Part shown: piece after piece, positions 27,921 to 35,625 of the stretch | How the letters are laid out: every line of letters begins with the position of its first letter | Position numbering within the stretch: the stretch's first letter is position 1 | NCBI RefSeq assembly: GCF_030813055.1 | Contig: NZ_JAUSTW010000018.1 | Coordinates: 1-52,124, forward strand | DNA from: Neobacillus ginsengisoli | Lineage (GTDB): Bacteria > Bacillota > Bacilli > Bacillales_B > DSM-18226 | DNA: 52,124 bases | Direction: 5' to 3' | Translations under genes and position numbers: made by a program | Notes under the pieces: model-generated | What the model saw: the letters and a program-made list of their open reading frames with translations, nothing else | Told to the model about the DNA's origin: nothing | Databases searched by the model: none

Positions 27921-29401
27921 GTAAGAAAAGCAAGACGAACGACCAGTTATTAGTAGAAGCGAAAGTATTAGAAGAAGAGCAACCTTATGAAGTACCAAGA
28001 AATTGGAGATGGGTGAAGTTAGGTTCAGTGGTAGATGTAAAAAGAGGAGCATCCCCAAGACCTAAAGGAGACCCAAAATATTTCGGTGGAGATATACCTT
28101 GGTTGAAAATTTCAGACGTAACTAAACAAGGGCAATATATATATGAAACTGAAGATACAGTTACTGAAGCCGGAAGAGAAAAAAGTGTATATGTAGAGCC
28201 AAATACTTTAATTTTAAGCATTAGTGCATCTGTGGGGAGACCGTGTATTAACAAGATAGGTGTTTGTATACACGATGGATTTGTGAAATTGACAGAGGAC
28301 AATCGTTTTATTGATAAACATTATTTATATCATTATTTAGTTAGTGCTTTAAATCAGATGTTGAGTAAGGCAAAAGGGGCTGCACAAGTAAATATTAATT
28401 CCAGTATAGTTAAGGAGCTTCCGATATCTTTACCACCAATAAAGGAACAAACCCGAATTGCTATGAAAGTGGAGTGTCTATTAAATAAAATTGAAGAAGC
28501 AAAGCAGTTGATTGAGGATGCAAGAGAAACGTTTGAACTTCGTCGAGCGGCTATTTTGGATAAAGCGTTTCGTGGGGAATTAACGAGGAAGTGGAGAGAA
28601 CGGAATACTGTTAGTCTTACAGCAATGGAATGGATGAAAGATATAGATTCATTGAAGGTAGGAACTAAAACGAAATATAAAGATCAATTAGACACGAGCA
28701 TACTCGATAACTTATATCAATTACCAAAGGATTGGGAATGGGTACGCTTAAATGATTTAATGGAATCGTCTACTTATGGAACATCTGCTAAAACAAATGA
28801 TGATGCATCAGGAACACCAGTAATAAGAATGGGGAATATAGTTGATGGTTATTTTGATTTGAATGATTTGAAATACCTTCCACTAGATCACCCAGATGTT
28901 TTAAAATATGTTTTACAAACACATGATTTGCTGTTCAATAGAACAAATAGTTATGAATTGGTTGGAAAAACTGCTGTAATACCTGAAGCGGTAGCTAAAA
29001 GTTTTACATTTGCATCCTATCTTATTAGAGTTCGATTGTTTTATAAGGAAATCTTAGCTGATTATGTTTCTCATTATATCAATAGTCATTTAGGTAGAAG
29101 AATACTTTTGTCAATGGTTTCTCAACAAGTTGGTCAAGCTAATATAAACTCACAAAAACTCGCATCTTTACCTATCCCTTTACCGCCAAAAGAGGAAGCA
29201 ATTGAAATTGTTAAATTGTTGAATAATTATCGAGAATTAGAAAGTAAACAAAAAGAAATGCTAGTTATGGAAGAGAATTTTGATGCACTTAGACAGTCCA
29301 TACTCTACAAAGCCTTCAGAGGTGAACTTGGAACAAATGACTCAGGTGAAGAAGATGCGAATGTATTATTAAAAGAGGTACTACAAGAACAATTGAATTA
29401 A
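27917..29401 (+). CDS. hsdS: type I specificity subunit HsdS
   Basis: A 494-aa protein with two target recognition domains, each starting from a P.NWRWVKLG or PKDWEWVRLN strand (about 23 and 271) and each followed by a conserved helix (LPPIKEQTRIAMKVECLLNK at about 175; PLPPKEEAIEIVKLLNN at about 418), plus FRGEL repeats. The two recognition domains read the two halves of a bipartite site that cannot be told from sequence alone. Start overlaps hsdM by four bases. The 3' end has a degraded twin at 20586-20684. Confidence 0.93.
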   Translation: MSKKSKTNDQLLVEAKVLEEEQPYEVPRNWRWVKLGSVVDVKRGASPRPKGDPKYFGGDIPWLKISDVTKQGQYIYETEDTVTEAGREKSVYVEPNTLILSISASVGRPCINKIGVCIHDGFVKLTEDNRFIDKHYLYHYLVSALNQMLSKAKGAAQVNINSSIVKELPISLPPIKEQTRIAMKVECLLNKIEEAKQLIEDARETFELRRAAILDKAFRGELTRKWRERNTVSLTAMEWMKDIDSLKVGTKTKYKDQLDTSILDNLYQLPKDWEWVRLNDLMESSTYGTSAKTNDDASGTPVIRMGNIVDGYFDLNDLKYLPLDHPDVLKYVLQTHDLLFNRTNSYELVGKTAVIPEAVAKSFTFASYLIRVRLFYKEILADYVSHYINSHLGRRILLSMVSQQVGQANINSQKLASLPIPLPPKEEAIEIVKLLNNYRELESKQKEMLVMEENFDALRQSILYKAFRGELGTNDSGEEDANVLLKEVLQEQLN

Positions 29402-29410
29402 AGTTGAGAG

Positions 29411-29441
29411 AAGACATCCAAGTTAGATGGATGTCTTTTTT
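29411..29441 (+). terminator. terminator of hsdM-hsdS
   Basis: AAGACATCCA pairs with TGGATGTCTT, followed by a T run. Confidence 0.9.
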
Positions 29442-29769
29442 GCAATGCAAAAATGCACATTCGTGGTAGATTTTAAGAGGTCTGATCATTGTTTTGTGTT
29501 TACGATTGAATCTGAAAGCATATTGAATGCCTGCTTTGGAGTGCTTTGTTTGTAGCTTGGTTCGATTAGAAACCAAGCTCATCCACAAACTGGTACTTGG
29601 TAAAATTACGACACGAATCAAATAATAGGTATGTTACAGAATCTTAAATGAGTATATGTTTTAGTAAAATACTCACATTGTTCGAAAAGAATCGCCGAAA
29701 AGGATTAGGTTACCGAATATCAATACTTCATTTAATTATCCTTGCAAATTGTTTATGGTTAACTCTTAT

Positions 29770-29853
29770 GGTGCAAATACTTGAAAGTTATTGCACCATT
29801 TTAGCGACCCTGCTATAATAGGCTTCACAAGGTGCATTAACTTAGTGCAATAA
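29770..29853. promoter_or_regulatory. resolvase-type dyads (candidate res site) and promoter region
   Basis: A 28-bp imperfect palindrome at 29770-29797 starts GGTGCAA and ends TTGCACC, and a second dyad at 29831-29853 has GGTGCA..AGTGCAATAA. Between them is TATAAT at 29814-29819. Two spaced dyads ahead of a serine recombinase gene fit resolvase subsites that also repress the gene. The remaining bases 29442-29769 show no gene. Confidence 0.6.
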
Positions 29854-29880
29854 ATGAATGATGAATAGTGAGGATATAAC

Positions 29881-30444
29881 ATGAAATATGGATATGCAAG
29901 AGTCTCGACAGTAGCACAAGATTTAGAGGTTCAAATTCAAGCATTACAAGCGGAAGGTTGCGAGGTTATATATAAAGAGAAGTTCACAGGTACTAAAACA
30001 GATAGACCAGAGTTCAACAAGGTGCTTGAGGCATTACAAGAAGGGGATACGTTAGTTGTAACAAAGTTGGATAGATTTGCTAGATCAGCAGTCGAAGGTA
30101 TTCAAACAGTTAAGGCTCTATTTGCAAGAGGGGTAAAGGTTCACATCCTCAATATGGGACTAGTGGAAAACACCCCAACAGGAAGACTTATTTTCAATAT
30201 ACTCAGTTCATTTGCAGAGTTTGAACGGGATATGATTGTAGAACGTACTCAAGAAGGTAAGGCATTGGCTAAGCAACGAGATGATTTCAGAGAAGGTAGA
30301 CCAAGAAAACACTCCAAGCAACAAGTTCTACATGCTTTAGAATTGCTAAAGACTCATACATACAAAGAAGTTGAAGCAATGACTGGAATAAAGAAACGAA
30401 CACTGATTAACAGAAAGAATGAACTAGAAGCAAAGCAATTATAA
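29881..30444 (+). CDS. serine recombinase (Tn3-type resolvase/invertase)
   Basis: A 187-aa protein with [18 protein letters not shown], the nucleophile Ser9, the catalytic KLDRFARS (about 66-73) and the [17 protein letters not shown] helix (about 117-133), then a C-terminal helix-turn-helix ([19 protein letters not shown]). Such enzymes resolve cointegrates or dimers at a res site, and the dyads upstream fit that. No transposase is near. It may keep an excised island circle monomeric or be left from a transposon. GTGAGGATATAAC precedes the ATG. Confidence 0.92.
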   Translation: MKYGYARVSTVAQDLEVQIQALQAEGCEVIYKEKFTGTKTDRPEFNKVLEALQEGDTLVVTKLDRFARSAVEGIQTVKALFARGVKVHILNMGLVENTPTGRLIFNILSSFAEFERDMIVERTQEGKALAKQRDDFREGRPRKHSKQQVLHALELLKTHTYKEVEAMTGIKKRTLINRKNELEAKQL

Positions 30445-30473
30445 GAGATTCCAGAACCGAGGAGTCTCTTTTT
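30444..30473 (+). terminator. terminator of the resolvase gene
   Basis: AGAGATTCC pairs with GGAGTCTCT with one mismatch, followed by five T. Confidence 0.75.
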
Positions 30474-30514
30474 ATATGTTCATGATATGGGGGGCATAAT
30501 TCCACATTTTCACT

Positions 30515-30561
30515 GGGAACGTGAGCAGGAGATGGGGTAGGTTGCCTCATCTCCACGTCCC
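30515..30561. other. long imperfect hairpin
   Basis: GGG-ACGT-GGAGATG-GG on the left pairs with CC-CATCTCC-ACGT-CCC on the right, with a bulge of five bases. No T run follows. It may be an RNA structure or the edge of a lost element. Confidence 0.5.
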
Positions 30562-30607
30562 TAAAATTCTAAAGTTGCCGAGCAAAGTAAACCAAAAAAG
30601 TTCTATG

Positions 30608-30640
30608 AGAGCATCGTTAAAAGGGGCGCTGCTCTTTTTT
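30608..30640 (+). terminator. orphan terminator
   Basis: AGAGCA pairs with TGCTCT followed by six T, with no gene in front of it. It suggests a deleted gene or an unrecognised RNA including the hairpin at 30515-30561. Confidence 0.55.
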
Positions 30641-30695
30641 GCAACAATATTAAAATAATTCACCTATACATGTACTTAAAGGGAACAGGCCGTTT

Positions 30696-30915
30696 ATGAA
30701 AGTTGGATTAGTTAGTTGCACAAAATTAACAGTAACTATCCTTGCATACCTAGAATTATTAAGCAGTAAAATTCATCGAACAGCAAGATTATGACGATTG
30801 GTATGTGTTGCAAAGTGTGCGCTAGTAAGACAACGCAACGCTGGATGTGATTGAGCCTTACGAGTTAACGCTAAACAAAATGAAAGCAGTAGAACGTAAA
30901 AATGGTGTGACGTGA
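30696..30915 (+). pseudogene. decayed DUF6884-like gene
   Basis: It opens MKVGLVSCTKL, the usual start of DUF6884 proteins, but the frame is soon lost. Later pieces in other frames read YDDWYVLQS and VIEPYELTLNKMKAVERKN, which are the central and C-terminal motifs of the same family. At least two deletions and several stops are needed to explain it. Intact members occur in phage and defence regions. The remaining 30916-31240 holds only a bidirectional terminator. Confidence 0.7.
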
Positions 30916-30938
30916 AGATATTAAAAAAACAAACAGAA

Positions 30939-30968
30939 AAAAGAGTCAGAATAAATCTGACTCTTTTT
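30939..30968. terminator. bidirectional terminator
   Basis: AAGAGTCAGA pairs with TCTGACTCTT, with A on the left and TTT on the right. Confidence 0.85.
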
Positions 30969-31240
30969 GAAATGGTTTTTTTGGGGGAATCAAAAGTGCC
31001 TTTCTGGGAGGTCTGATTAGACATGGAGCTTCGCTCCTCTACACCATCACTGGACTTATTCTTTTGTATTCCTAAAGTCGAAAAACTTCCTTGACGTTTG
31101 GCAAGCACCCTATATAGGAGGTCTTGATTTAACAAGACTTTGGCAATTCTGCCAGCACCGTATAATCTGGATTTATTCTTACCAGTATTAGGATTTCTAT
31201 TTTAAGTCTTTATTATACAATGAGAAATGGGAAAAATCAA

Positions 31241-31981
31241 TCATAATAAAGAAAAATTAGGAAGTCCTACTATTCGATGGTGTATTTTTGGGAGCAAAAT
31301 ATTGTATATCTCAGTATATTTTGCAGAAGCAGTAGGACTTTTCTTAGGTTGGTAATAAAGGTATTTATAATACTCAAGGAAAAAATTTGCTAAGAAATCA
31401 GCAGTTTGAATTAAGCTGTTATTTAACTCTGAGTTGTAATTGATTACTAAGTGATTCACATAGGTGTCTTTTTTCCATTTTGGGTAATTAACTCTCAGAG
31501 ACAAATACTCATGTAGACGTATATGGGATTCATGTTTTCGGATTGGTTCTCCATCGATATTTAGGATTATTCTATTTTTATCTTGTTCTGGAAATGGTTC
31601 TGAGAGACGGGTAACTACTTTACTTAAGAAATAGTTTTCACTTTGTTCTTTACTTCGTGAAGATGCACCTGTTATGAATTTTGATTGTGCTTCGGTAACG
31701 ATTTTTTTGTCGGCAACTAAGTAGCAAATGCGTAATTCATGCCAATCAACTAAGGTTTCGAATAGTCTTTGTTTTTGTTCGAAGGACGCATCTTTTCCTT
31801 TTAGTTCTCCTATTTTTGTATCGTAAGTAAAGTTCTGTATAACTTTTTCCAAATTACTTTTTAGTGCAGTTTGACCTTTATGTATGGAAAAACCAGCCCA
31901 GACATACAGGCTACCTGTAGCAGAATCGATATTTCCAGAGTCATCTATATATACATACAAGGGTTTGTTCTCCTTTCTCAA
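31241..31981 (-). CDS. DUF3800 domain protein
   Basis: A 246-aa protein starting YVYIDDSGN with paired Asp, then YVWAGFSIHK, a Lys/Glu helix, IILNIDGEP in the middle and QTADFLANFF near the C-terminus: the pattern of DUF3800, which has an RNase H-like fold and acidic residues that suggest nuclease activity. These proteins are common in mobile and defence regions. A TTG start at 31981 has GGAG only three bases away; a TTG at 31960 has AAAGGAG nine bases upstream and may be the true start. It is the only large island gene on the minus strand. Confidence 0.85.
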   Translation of the reverse strand: MRKENKPLYVYIDDSGNIDSATGSLYVWAGFSIHKGQTALKSNLEKVIQNFTYDTKIGELKGKDASFEQKQRLFETLVDWHELRICYLVADKKIVTEAQSKFITGASSRSKEQSENYFLSKVVTRLSEPFPEQDKNRIILNIDGEPIRKHESHIRLHEYLSLRVNYPKWKKDTYVNHLVINYNSELNNSLIQTADFLANFFLEYYKYLYYQPKKSPTASAKYTEIYNILLPKIHHRIVGLPNFSLL

Positions 31982-32113
31982 AGTCTCCTTTTTGCAAGGG
32001 ATTTTGAATGAATAATACTAAAGATGATTATATTTTACTGTTATTTCTTCATCAAATATATACTTAAATGTAAAAGAATACAGTTGGTCCTAATGACTGT
32101 AGTTGGTTTTTTG

Positions 32114-32175
32114 ATTCCTAAGATAGTAAATATCCCCTTCATTAGTATGAAGGGGATATTTACTATCTTAGGAAT
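32114..32175. repeat. perfect 29-bp inverted repeat with a 4-base loop
   Basis: Bases 32114-32142 are the exact reverse complement of 32147-32175, with loop TAGT. No T run follows, so it is not a simple terminator. It lies between the DUF3800 gene and the degenerate tRNA. Confidence 0.9.
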
Positions 32176-32287
32176 GGAAGTAACGATAAAGTCAATTCAA
32201 ATTCAATTTTTTTAGTCTTGAATCTTAGCTTGAACATCACTATCACCTTTCTAGGTGCTAGTACTTACTTGTGAAATATAAGCACTG

Positions 32288-32361
<74 letters not shown>

Positions 32362-32714
32362 CTTGTTTTTCAAAGTAAGGTTACTTCCTATGGGTATTAT
32401 ACCATAATTAGGTATAATTTATATGATAAAAAACGCTGATAGACTACTGCAGTTTTTGATATATTAAGGATAACTGTGTGTGCAGAAGAAAGTAGTTTAA
32501 TTCTTTGATAGTATCAACTTATGCTTTCCAAACTTAAAAGTAGATTGGAAGAATGGAACTACGGAATTGGCGGTTTTTTCTAGAACGGTACTCAACAGAT
32601 TCTAGACCACTTTACAGTTTTCTATCACTACTTTATAATTGAAAAAGAAGCTTTATCTTGAGAAGTGGTTAGTGCTAATTGAATATAAGTAAAACATGAT
32701 TATAACACGTGTTC
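32362..32714. other. AT-rich right end of the island, no gene seen
   Basis: No convincing frame or RNA. It holds the likely promoter of the minus-strand tRNA (TATAAT near 32406-32415 on the minus strand) and several short AT-rich repeats that could be integrase arm sites. Confidence 0.4.
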
Positions 32715-32818
32715 GCTGCATCTGTTGCGGCTATGTTCTTAACAACTGAAGCAGTTGTTGCTGACAAGCCGGAAGAAAACAAAGGCATGGGCATGCCTGA
32801 TATGGGCGGCATGATGTA
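32715..32818. mobile_element. attR: second copy of the groEL 3' end
   Basis: Bases 32715-32813 equal 12845-12943 exactly; the copy then ends ATGTAA without the 15-base Gly-Gly-Met repeat unit of the left copy. It keeps the groEL frame and stop but has no promoter. Beyond it the chromosomal intergenic sequence resumes with a terminator suitable for groEL. Confidence 0.88.
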
Positions 32819-32936
32819 ATTAGGGGATTGAAACCCTGTTATATCAACGTTTCAACCAATTATTTAAAAACTTGTTCTCGTGTTTGTCCTCGTAATCAAA
32901 AAACAGACAAAGCACGACAAAAAAATTACCAATTAT

Positions 32937-32986
32937 AAGAGAAGGTCTTTCATCAGTTTGCTAAACTGCTGAGAGGCCTTTTCTTC
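32937..32986 (+). terminator. probable original groESL terminator
   Basis: AGAAGGTCTTTCATCAGTTT pairs imperfectly with AAACTGCTGAGAGGCCTTTTCT. It lies about 120 bases past the displaced groEL stop, where the groESL terminator should have been before insertion. Confidence 0.7.
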
Positions 32987-33018
32987 TATATTGGTGGTAA
33001 TATGTGCATAGATATTCT

Positions 33019-33060
33019 TTTATTTTATAAAAGAACCAGCTTGTTTTTTTACGGATTGTT
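33019..33060. repeat. 40-bp repeat, uninterrupted copy
   Basis: TTTATTTTATAAAAGA...GCTTG with a T run and ACGGATTGT. The same sequence follows the MITE-like element at 34719-34760, so this copy represents the empty target. Confidence 0.75.
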
Positions 33061-33170
33061 TTTCAATTCATCAAGAATAACATTCGATTTATAGATTCTA
33101 CAAAACAGATTAATGAAATGATCAAATCCAGATTTGCATTCGAAATGAAAAGCATGAAACAATATAACTA

Positions 33171-33202
33171 AAGCCCCTCTCAATTAAGAGAAGGGCTTTT
33201 TT
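33171..33202 (+). terminator. terminator, paralogous to the one at 34495
   Basis: AAGCCCCTCTC pairs with GAGAAGGGCTT, followed by T. It ends a transcript with no clear gene; the region 33061-33170 may be the relic of a gene like the one at 34295. Confidence 0.7.
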
Positions 33203-33279
33203 GCTGGATAAAAGATAATTCACTGTGTTTTAGGCGAATGTACTAGGTAAAGAAAGCCTATAACTTGAAGTTTATCTCC

Positions 33280-33399
33280 TTAACAGAAACTAGCAAGTAC
33301 AATAATTAACAAAATGAACAATACAACGATTAATACAAATGTACTGCTGCCGCCATATCCACCGCCGTAGCCGTAGCCGCCGCAACCATATCCCCACAT
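33280..33399 (-). CDS. YjcZ-family mini-protein 1
   Basis: A 39-aa peptide: a Gly-Tyr-rich head (MWGYGCGGYGYGGGYGG) and one membrane helix ([19 protein letters not shown]). This is the layout of YjcZ/YhbO-like sporulation peptides. GGTGGTG lies about seven bases upstream of the ATG on the minus strand. Such peptides accumulate in spores or forespores of Bacillus; the function is not known. A paralogue lies at 33847-33984. Confidence 0.85.
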   Translation of the reverse strand: MWGYGCGGYGYGGGYGGSSTFVLIVVLFILLIIVLASFC

Positions 33400-33801
33400 A
33401 TCTTTTCACCACCGTTTTGAATATCTAAAGTAAAAACACTTTCACTATATATATATTTCTTAAGACATATTTTGATTGGACAATTAACATAGTGTCGGAC
33501 AAAATCAGCGATTTGCTTAAAAATGAAAAGAAGCATTTGCAATACAAGCAAACGCCTCTTCGGAGGTTTTGTTAATTTGGGTGTCTGGGTAGTAATAACA
33601 TATGTACAAGATAATAAAATTGAATGGACAAGTGCTGATTTAAAATAAAAAAAGTTTACTATACATTAATAAATAAAATTACCTCAAAAAAATAAGGCTT
33701 AACCCATTGGTTATTCACTTGAAATACTGCATAAGCTAAAGTGTAGCCGAAGCACCATATCCGTTCCATAGCACCTTAATGGTAGTAGCTTCCAACACAA
33801 T

Positions 33802-33826
33802 AAAAAGCCCTGTGTGGGCTTTTTAT
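33802..33826. terminator. bidirectional terminator after mini-protein 2
   Basis: AAAAGCCC pairs with GGGCTTTT around TGTGT. It serves the minus-strand gene at 33847. Confidence 0.85.
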
Positions 33827-33846
33827 TATTTGTAATTGTTTTTTAC

Positions 33847-33984
33847 TTAAAAACAGATCACTGCTCCAACGATGATTAACAAGATAAACAATACAACGAT
33901 TAAGGCAAAACAGCCGCCGAAACCGACACCGCCGTAGCCAAAGCCACCGCAACCGCATCCACCATATCCACCATAACCAAACAT
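33847..33984 (-). CDS. YjcZ-family mini-protein 2
   Basis: A 45-aa peptide with the same design: [19 protein letters not shown] then the helix [29 protein letters not shown] precedes the ATG. It shares its helix almost exactly with mini-protein 1, so the pair arose by duplication. A short Gly-Tyr scrap near 33745-33780 may be a third, broken copy. Confidence 0.88.
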   Translation of the reverse strand: MFGYGGYGGCGCGGFGYGGVGFGGCFALIVVLFILLIIVGAVICF

Positions 33985-34294
33985 TTCATAGCCCTCCTTT
34001 TTTACTCATTCCTTATAAAATATGTTGAGAAATAAAGTAGGGAAGGGCTCTTTCACTAGGATTTTATGAGGACAGCCTATAAATTATTATGGACTCTGTG
34101 TTTTGAAGCGAATCGGATAGGATAGAAATATTTTATTTAATTCTTCTTTGCTCATCGAGGTATCAATCCGGTTATTTCGGCAGACATAAGAGGGGTTAGT
34201 TTATTTTACAAAAAATTAACAAAGGTTTTATAGGGTTTTATTCATTTTTGACTAATTCTATACGTATGAAAATATAAAAGGAAGGAAGTGGAGA

Positions 34295-34495
34295 ATGAAA
34301 CGTCAAAAAACCTTTTTTATGATTGATGATTTGCTTTTTGAATTAGATAAACCTGAAATAACGCTAAAAAAAATCAGAGTAACACAGGTTAAGTTTGAAA
34401 ATGAGGAATATAAAGAATTACGATTAAAATTTAATGAAGATATTTTTCTTTTAGAAAAATTACCTGATGGATGGTATATATCAAGGAAACAGTGA
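34295..34495 (+). CDS. unknown 66-aa protein
   Basis: A charged soluble protein with the strand pattern VTQVKFENEEYKELRLKFN and the end LPDGWYISRKQ. I do not recognise it. AAGGAAGTGGAG precedes the ATG at a good distance and a terminator follows directly, so it is likely expressed. Confidence 0.65.
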   Translation: MKRQKTFFMIDDLLFELDKPEITLKKIRVTQVKFENEEYKELRLKFNEDIFLLEKLPDGWYISRKQ

Positions 34496-34523
34496 GCCCC
34501 TCTCCTTTAAGAGAAGGGCTTTA
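34496..34523 (+). terminator. terminator of the 66-aa gene
   Basis: AGCCCCTCTC pairs with GAGAAGGGCT, followed by TTA and a T-rich tract. Nearly the same stem occurs at 33171-33202. Confidence 0.75.
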
Positions 34524-34525
34524 CT

Positions 34526-34726
34526 TTTATTTTGGCTCTGTTAAACTTGGTTGTTGATTTCCGCTCCTGGCGCTCGCTTTCCGCGGGGAGGTCCGAGAGC
34601 CTCCTCGGCGCTTAATGCGCCTGCGGGGTCTCCCGTGACCTCTCAATCCCGCAGGAGTCGAGCGCCCTCCGCTCCAATCAACAGTTGTAAAAAATCAACA
34701 TTCGCCTTTAACACAGCCTTTATTTT
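34526..34726. mobile_element. 185-bp MITE-like element with 8-bp target duplication
   Basis: The element is 34534-34718. Its ends GGCTCTGTTAAA and TTTAACACAGCC are inverted, and TGTTGATT/AATCAACA extend the pairing inward. TTTATTTT flanks both sides (34526-34533 and 34719-34726). The GC-rich middle (TTCCGCTCCTGGCGCTCGC, CTGCGGGGTCTCCCG) is a sequence I recall as widespread in Bacillus intergenic regions. It has no gene and needs a transposase from elsewhere. Confidence 0.85.
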
Positions 34727-34856
34727 ATAAAAGAGAAAGCTTGTTTTTTACGGATTGTCACCAGGCATTGCTCCTATTGAACTTATTCGCAATAAAAAAC
34801 TGAAACAAGTAGTCCATTTTTGTTTCACTGTTTTGCATTAATAGTCAATTGTTTGG

Positions 34857-35003
34857 TTTACAATTATTGGAATAAACATAATGTTTATAGTGAAAACTAA
34901 AATTAAGAGCAAGGAAATAACTTCTTTGGAATCGCCCTCCATGAAATTCCTTGCCTAACCTTTGTTTCCTCAGGCGTCCTCCTGCCTGAGGGATTTTTAT
35001 TTA
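34857..35003 (+). promoter_or_regulatory. structured leader with terminator before the FMN operon
   Basis: A promoter candidate (TTTACA at about 34857, 16-17 bases, TAATGT) is followed by a stem GCAAGGAA/TTCCTTGC (about 34909-34954) and then by a terminator CCTCAGGC/GCCTGAGG (34968-34991) with a T-rich tail. Stem, then terminator ahead of an operon, is an attenuator layout. It does not match an FMN, TPP, cobalamin or molybdenum cofactor riboswitch that I know. Confidence 0.5.
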
Positions 35004-35121
35004 GTTTCCTTCTTTTTTAATTTCCAAAAGTAATTTTTAAGGAAATTTTAAAATTGTTTATCTATACTGGTGTGGTTGGCAGTAGGTTATATTGAGCAAA
35101 AGGAATTGGGAGGATAACAAA

Positions 35122-35616
35122 ATGGCAAAGATGGATAAAAAGTGGGTTCTCTTATGTTCGACGGCTGTTGCCGCAGTTTACTCCGCTGGATTTTTTTCTA
35201 CGGAAGCTCAGGCAACAAAAGTGGAATCGCAACAACATGCCCAAATGAGCATTCAAACAAGATTGAATAAATCAAGCGTTATTTCATCAAATAAGAACCA
35301 AGCAACTAAATCAAATGTTGCTGCATCAAATAATACCCAAACAAAACAGCTTTATAAAGATGGGACCTATACTGGCATGGGAGAAAATCGCCGCGGGTCG
35401 ATTGAGGTTGCTGTAACGATAAAGAATGATAAAATAACGGATGTTGAAATTAGTAATTTTGCAATGCATTATTCTGAAAGGGATGTAGTCGGTCTGCCAG
35501 ATGAAGTCTTACAAAAGCAAAGTGCGCAAGTAACGAATGTATCAGGGGCAACTTACAGTACGCAAGCTTTTGAAGATGCAGTCCAAGAAGCACTCTCTCA
35601 GGCCCAAAATGCGTAA
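35122..35616 (+). CDS. secreted FMN-binding domain protein
   Basis: A 164-aa protein with a signal peptide (KKWVLLCSTAVAAVYSAGFF, likely cut after AQA near residue 32), a Ser/Asn/Gln-rich linker and an FMN_bind domain from about 80: YKDGTYTG, VAVTIKNDKITDVEI and VSGATYST. The SGAT motif is where ApbE attaches FMN to Thr in NqrC/RnfG-type proteins. It probably carries electrons outside the membrane. The ATG at 35122 has GGGAGGATAAC upstream. It is nine bases before its modifying enzyme ApbE. Confidence 0.88.
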   Translation: MAKMDKKWVLLCSTAVAAVYSAGFFSTEAQATKVESQQHAQMSIQTRLNKSSVISSNKNQATKSNVAASNNTQTKQLYKDGTYTGMGENRRGSIEVAVTIKNDKITDVEISNFAMHYSERDVVGLPDEVLQKQSAQVTNVSGATYSTQAFEDAVQEALSQAQNA

Positions 35617-35625
35617 GGGGTAAAA

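Noticed and set aside
32024..32215. 63-aa plus-strand frame
   Set aside because: It runs through the 29-bp hairpin and has no ribosome site; probably chance.
32715..32818. Second chaperonin gene
   Set aside because: Only the last 33 codons are present without promoter or start; it is an attachment-site copy.
33330..33551. 73-aa minus-strand frame
   Set aside because: It is the wrong frame over YjcZ-type mini-protein 1, whose own frame has the family pattern.
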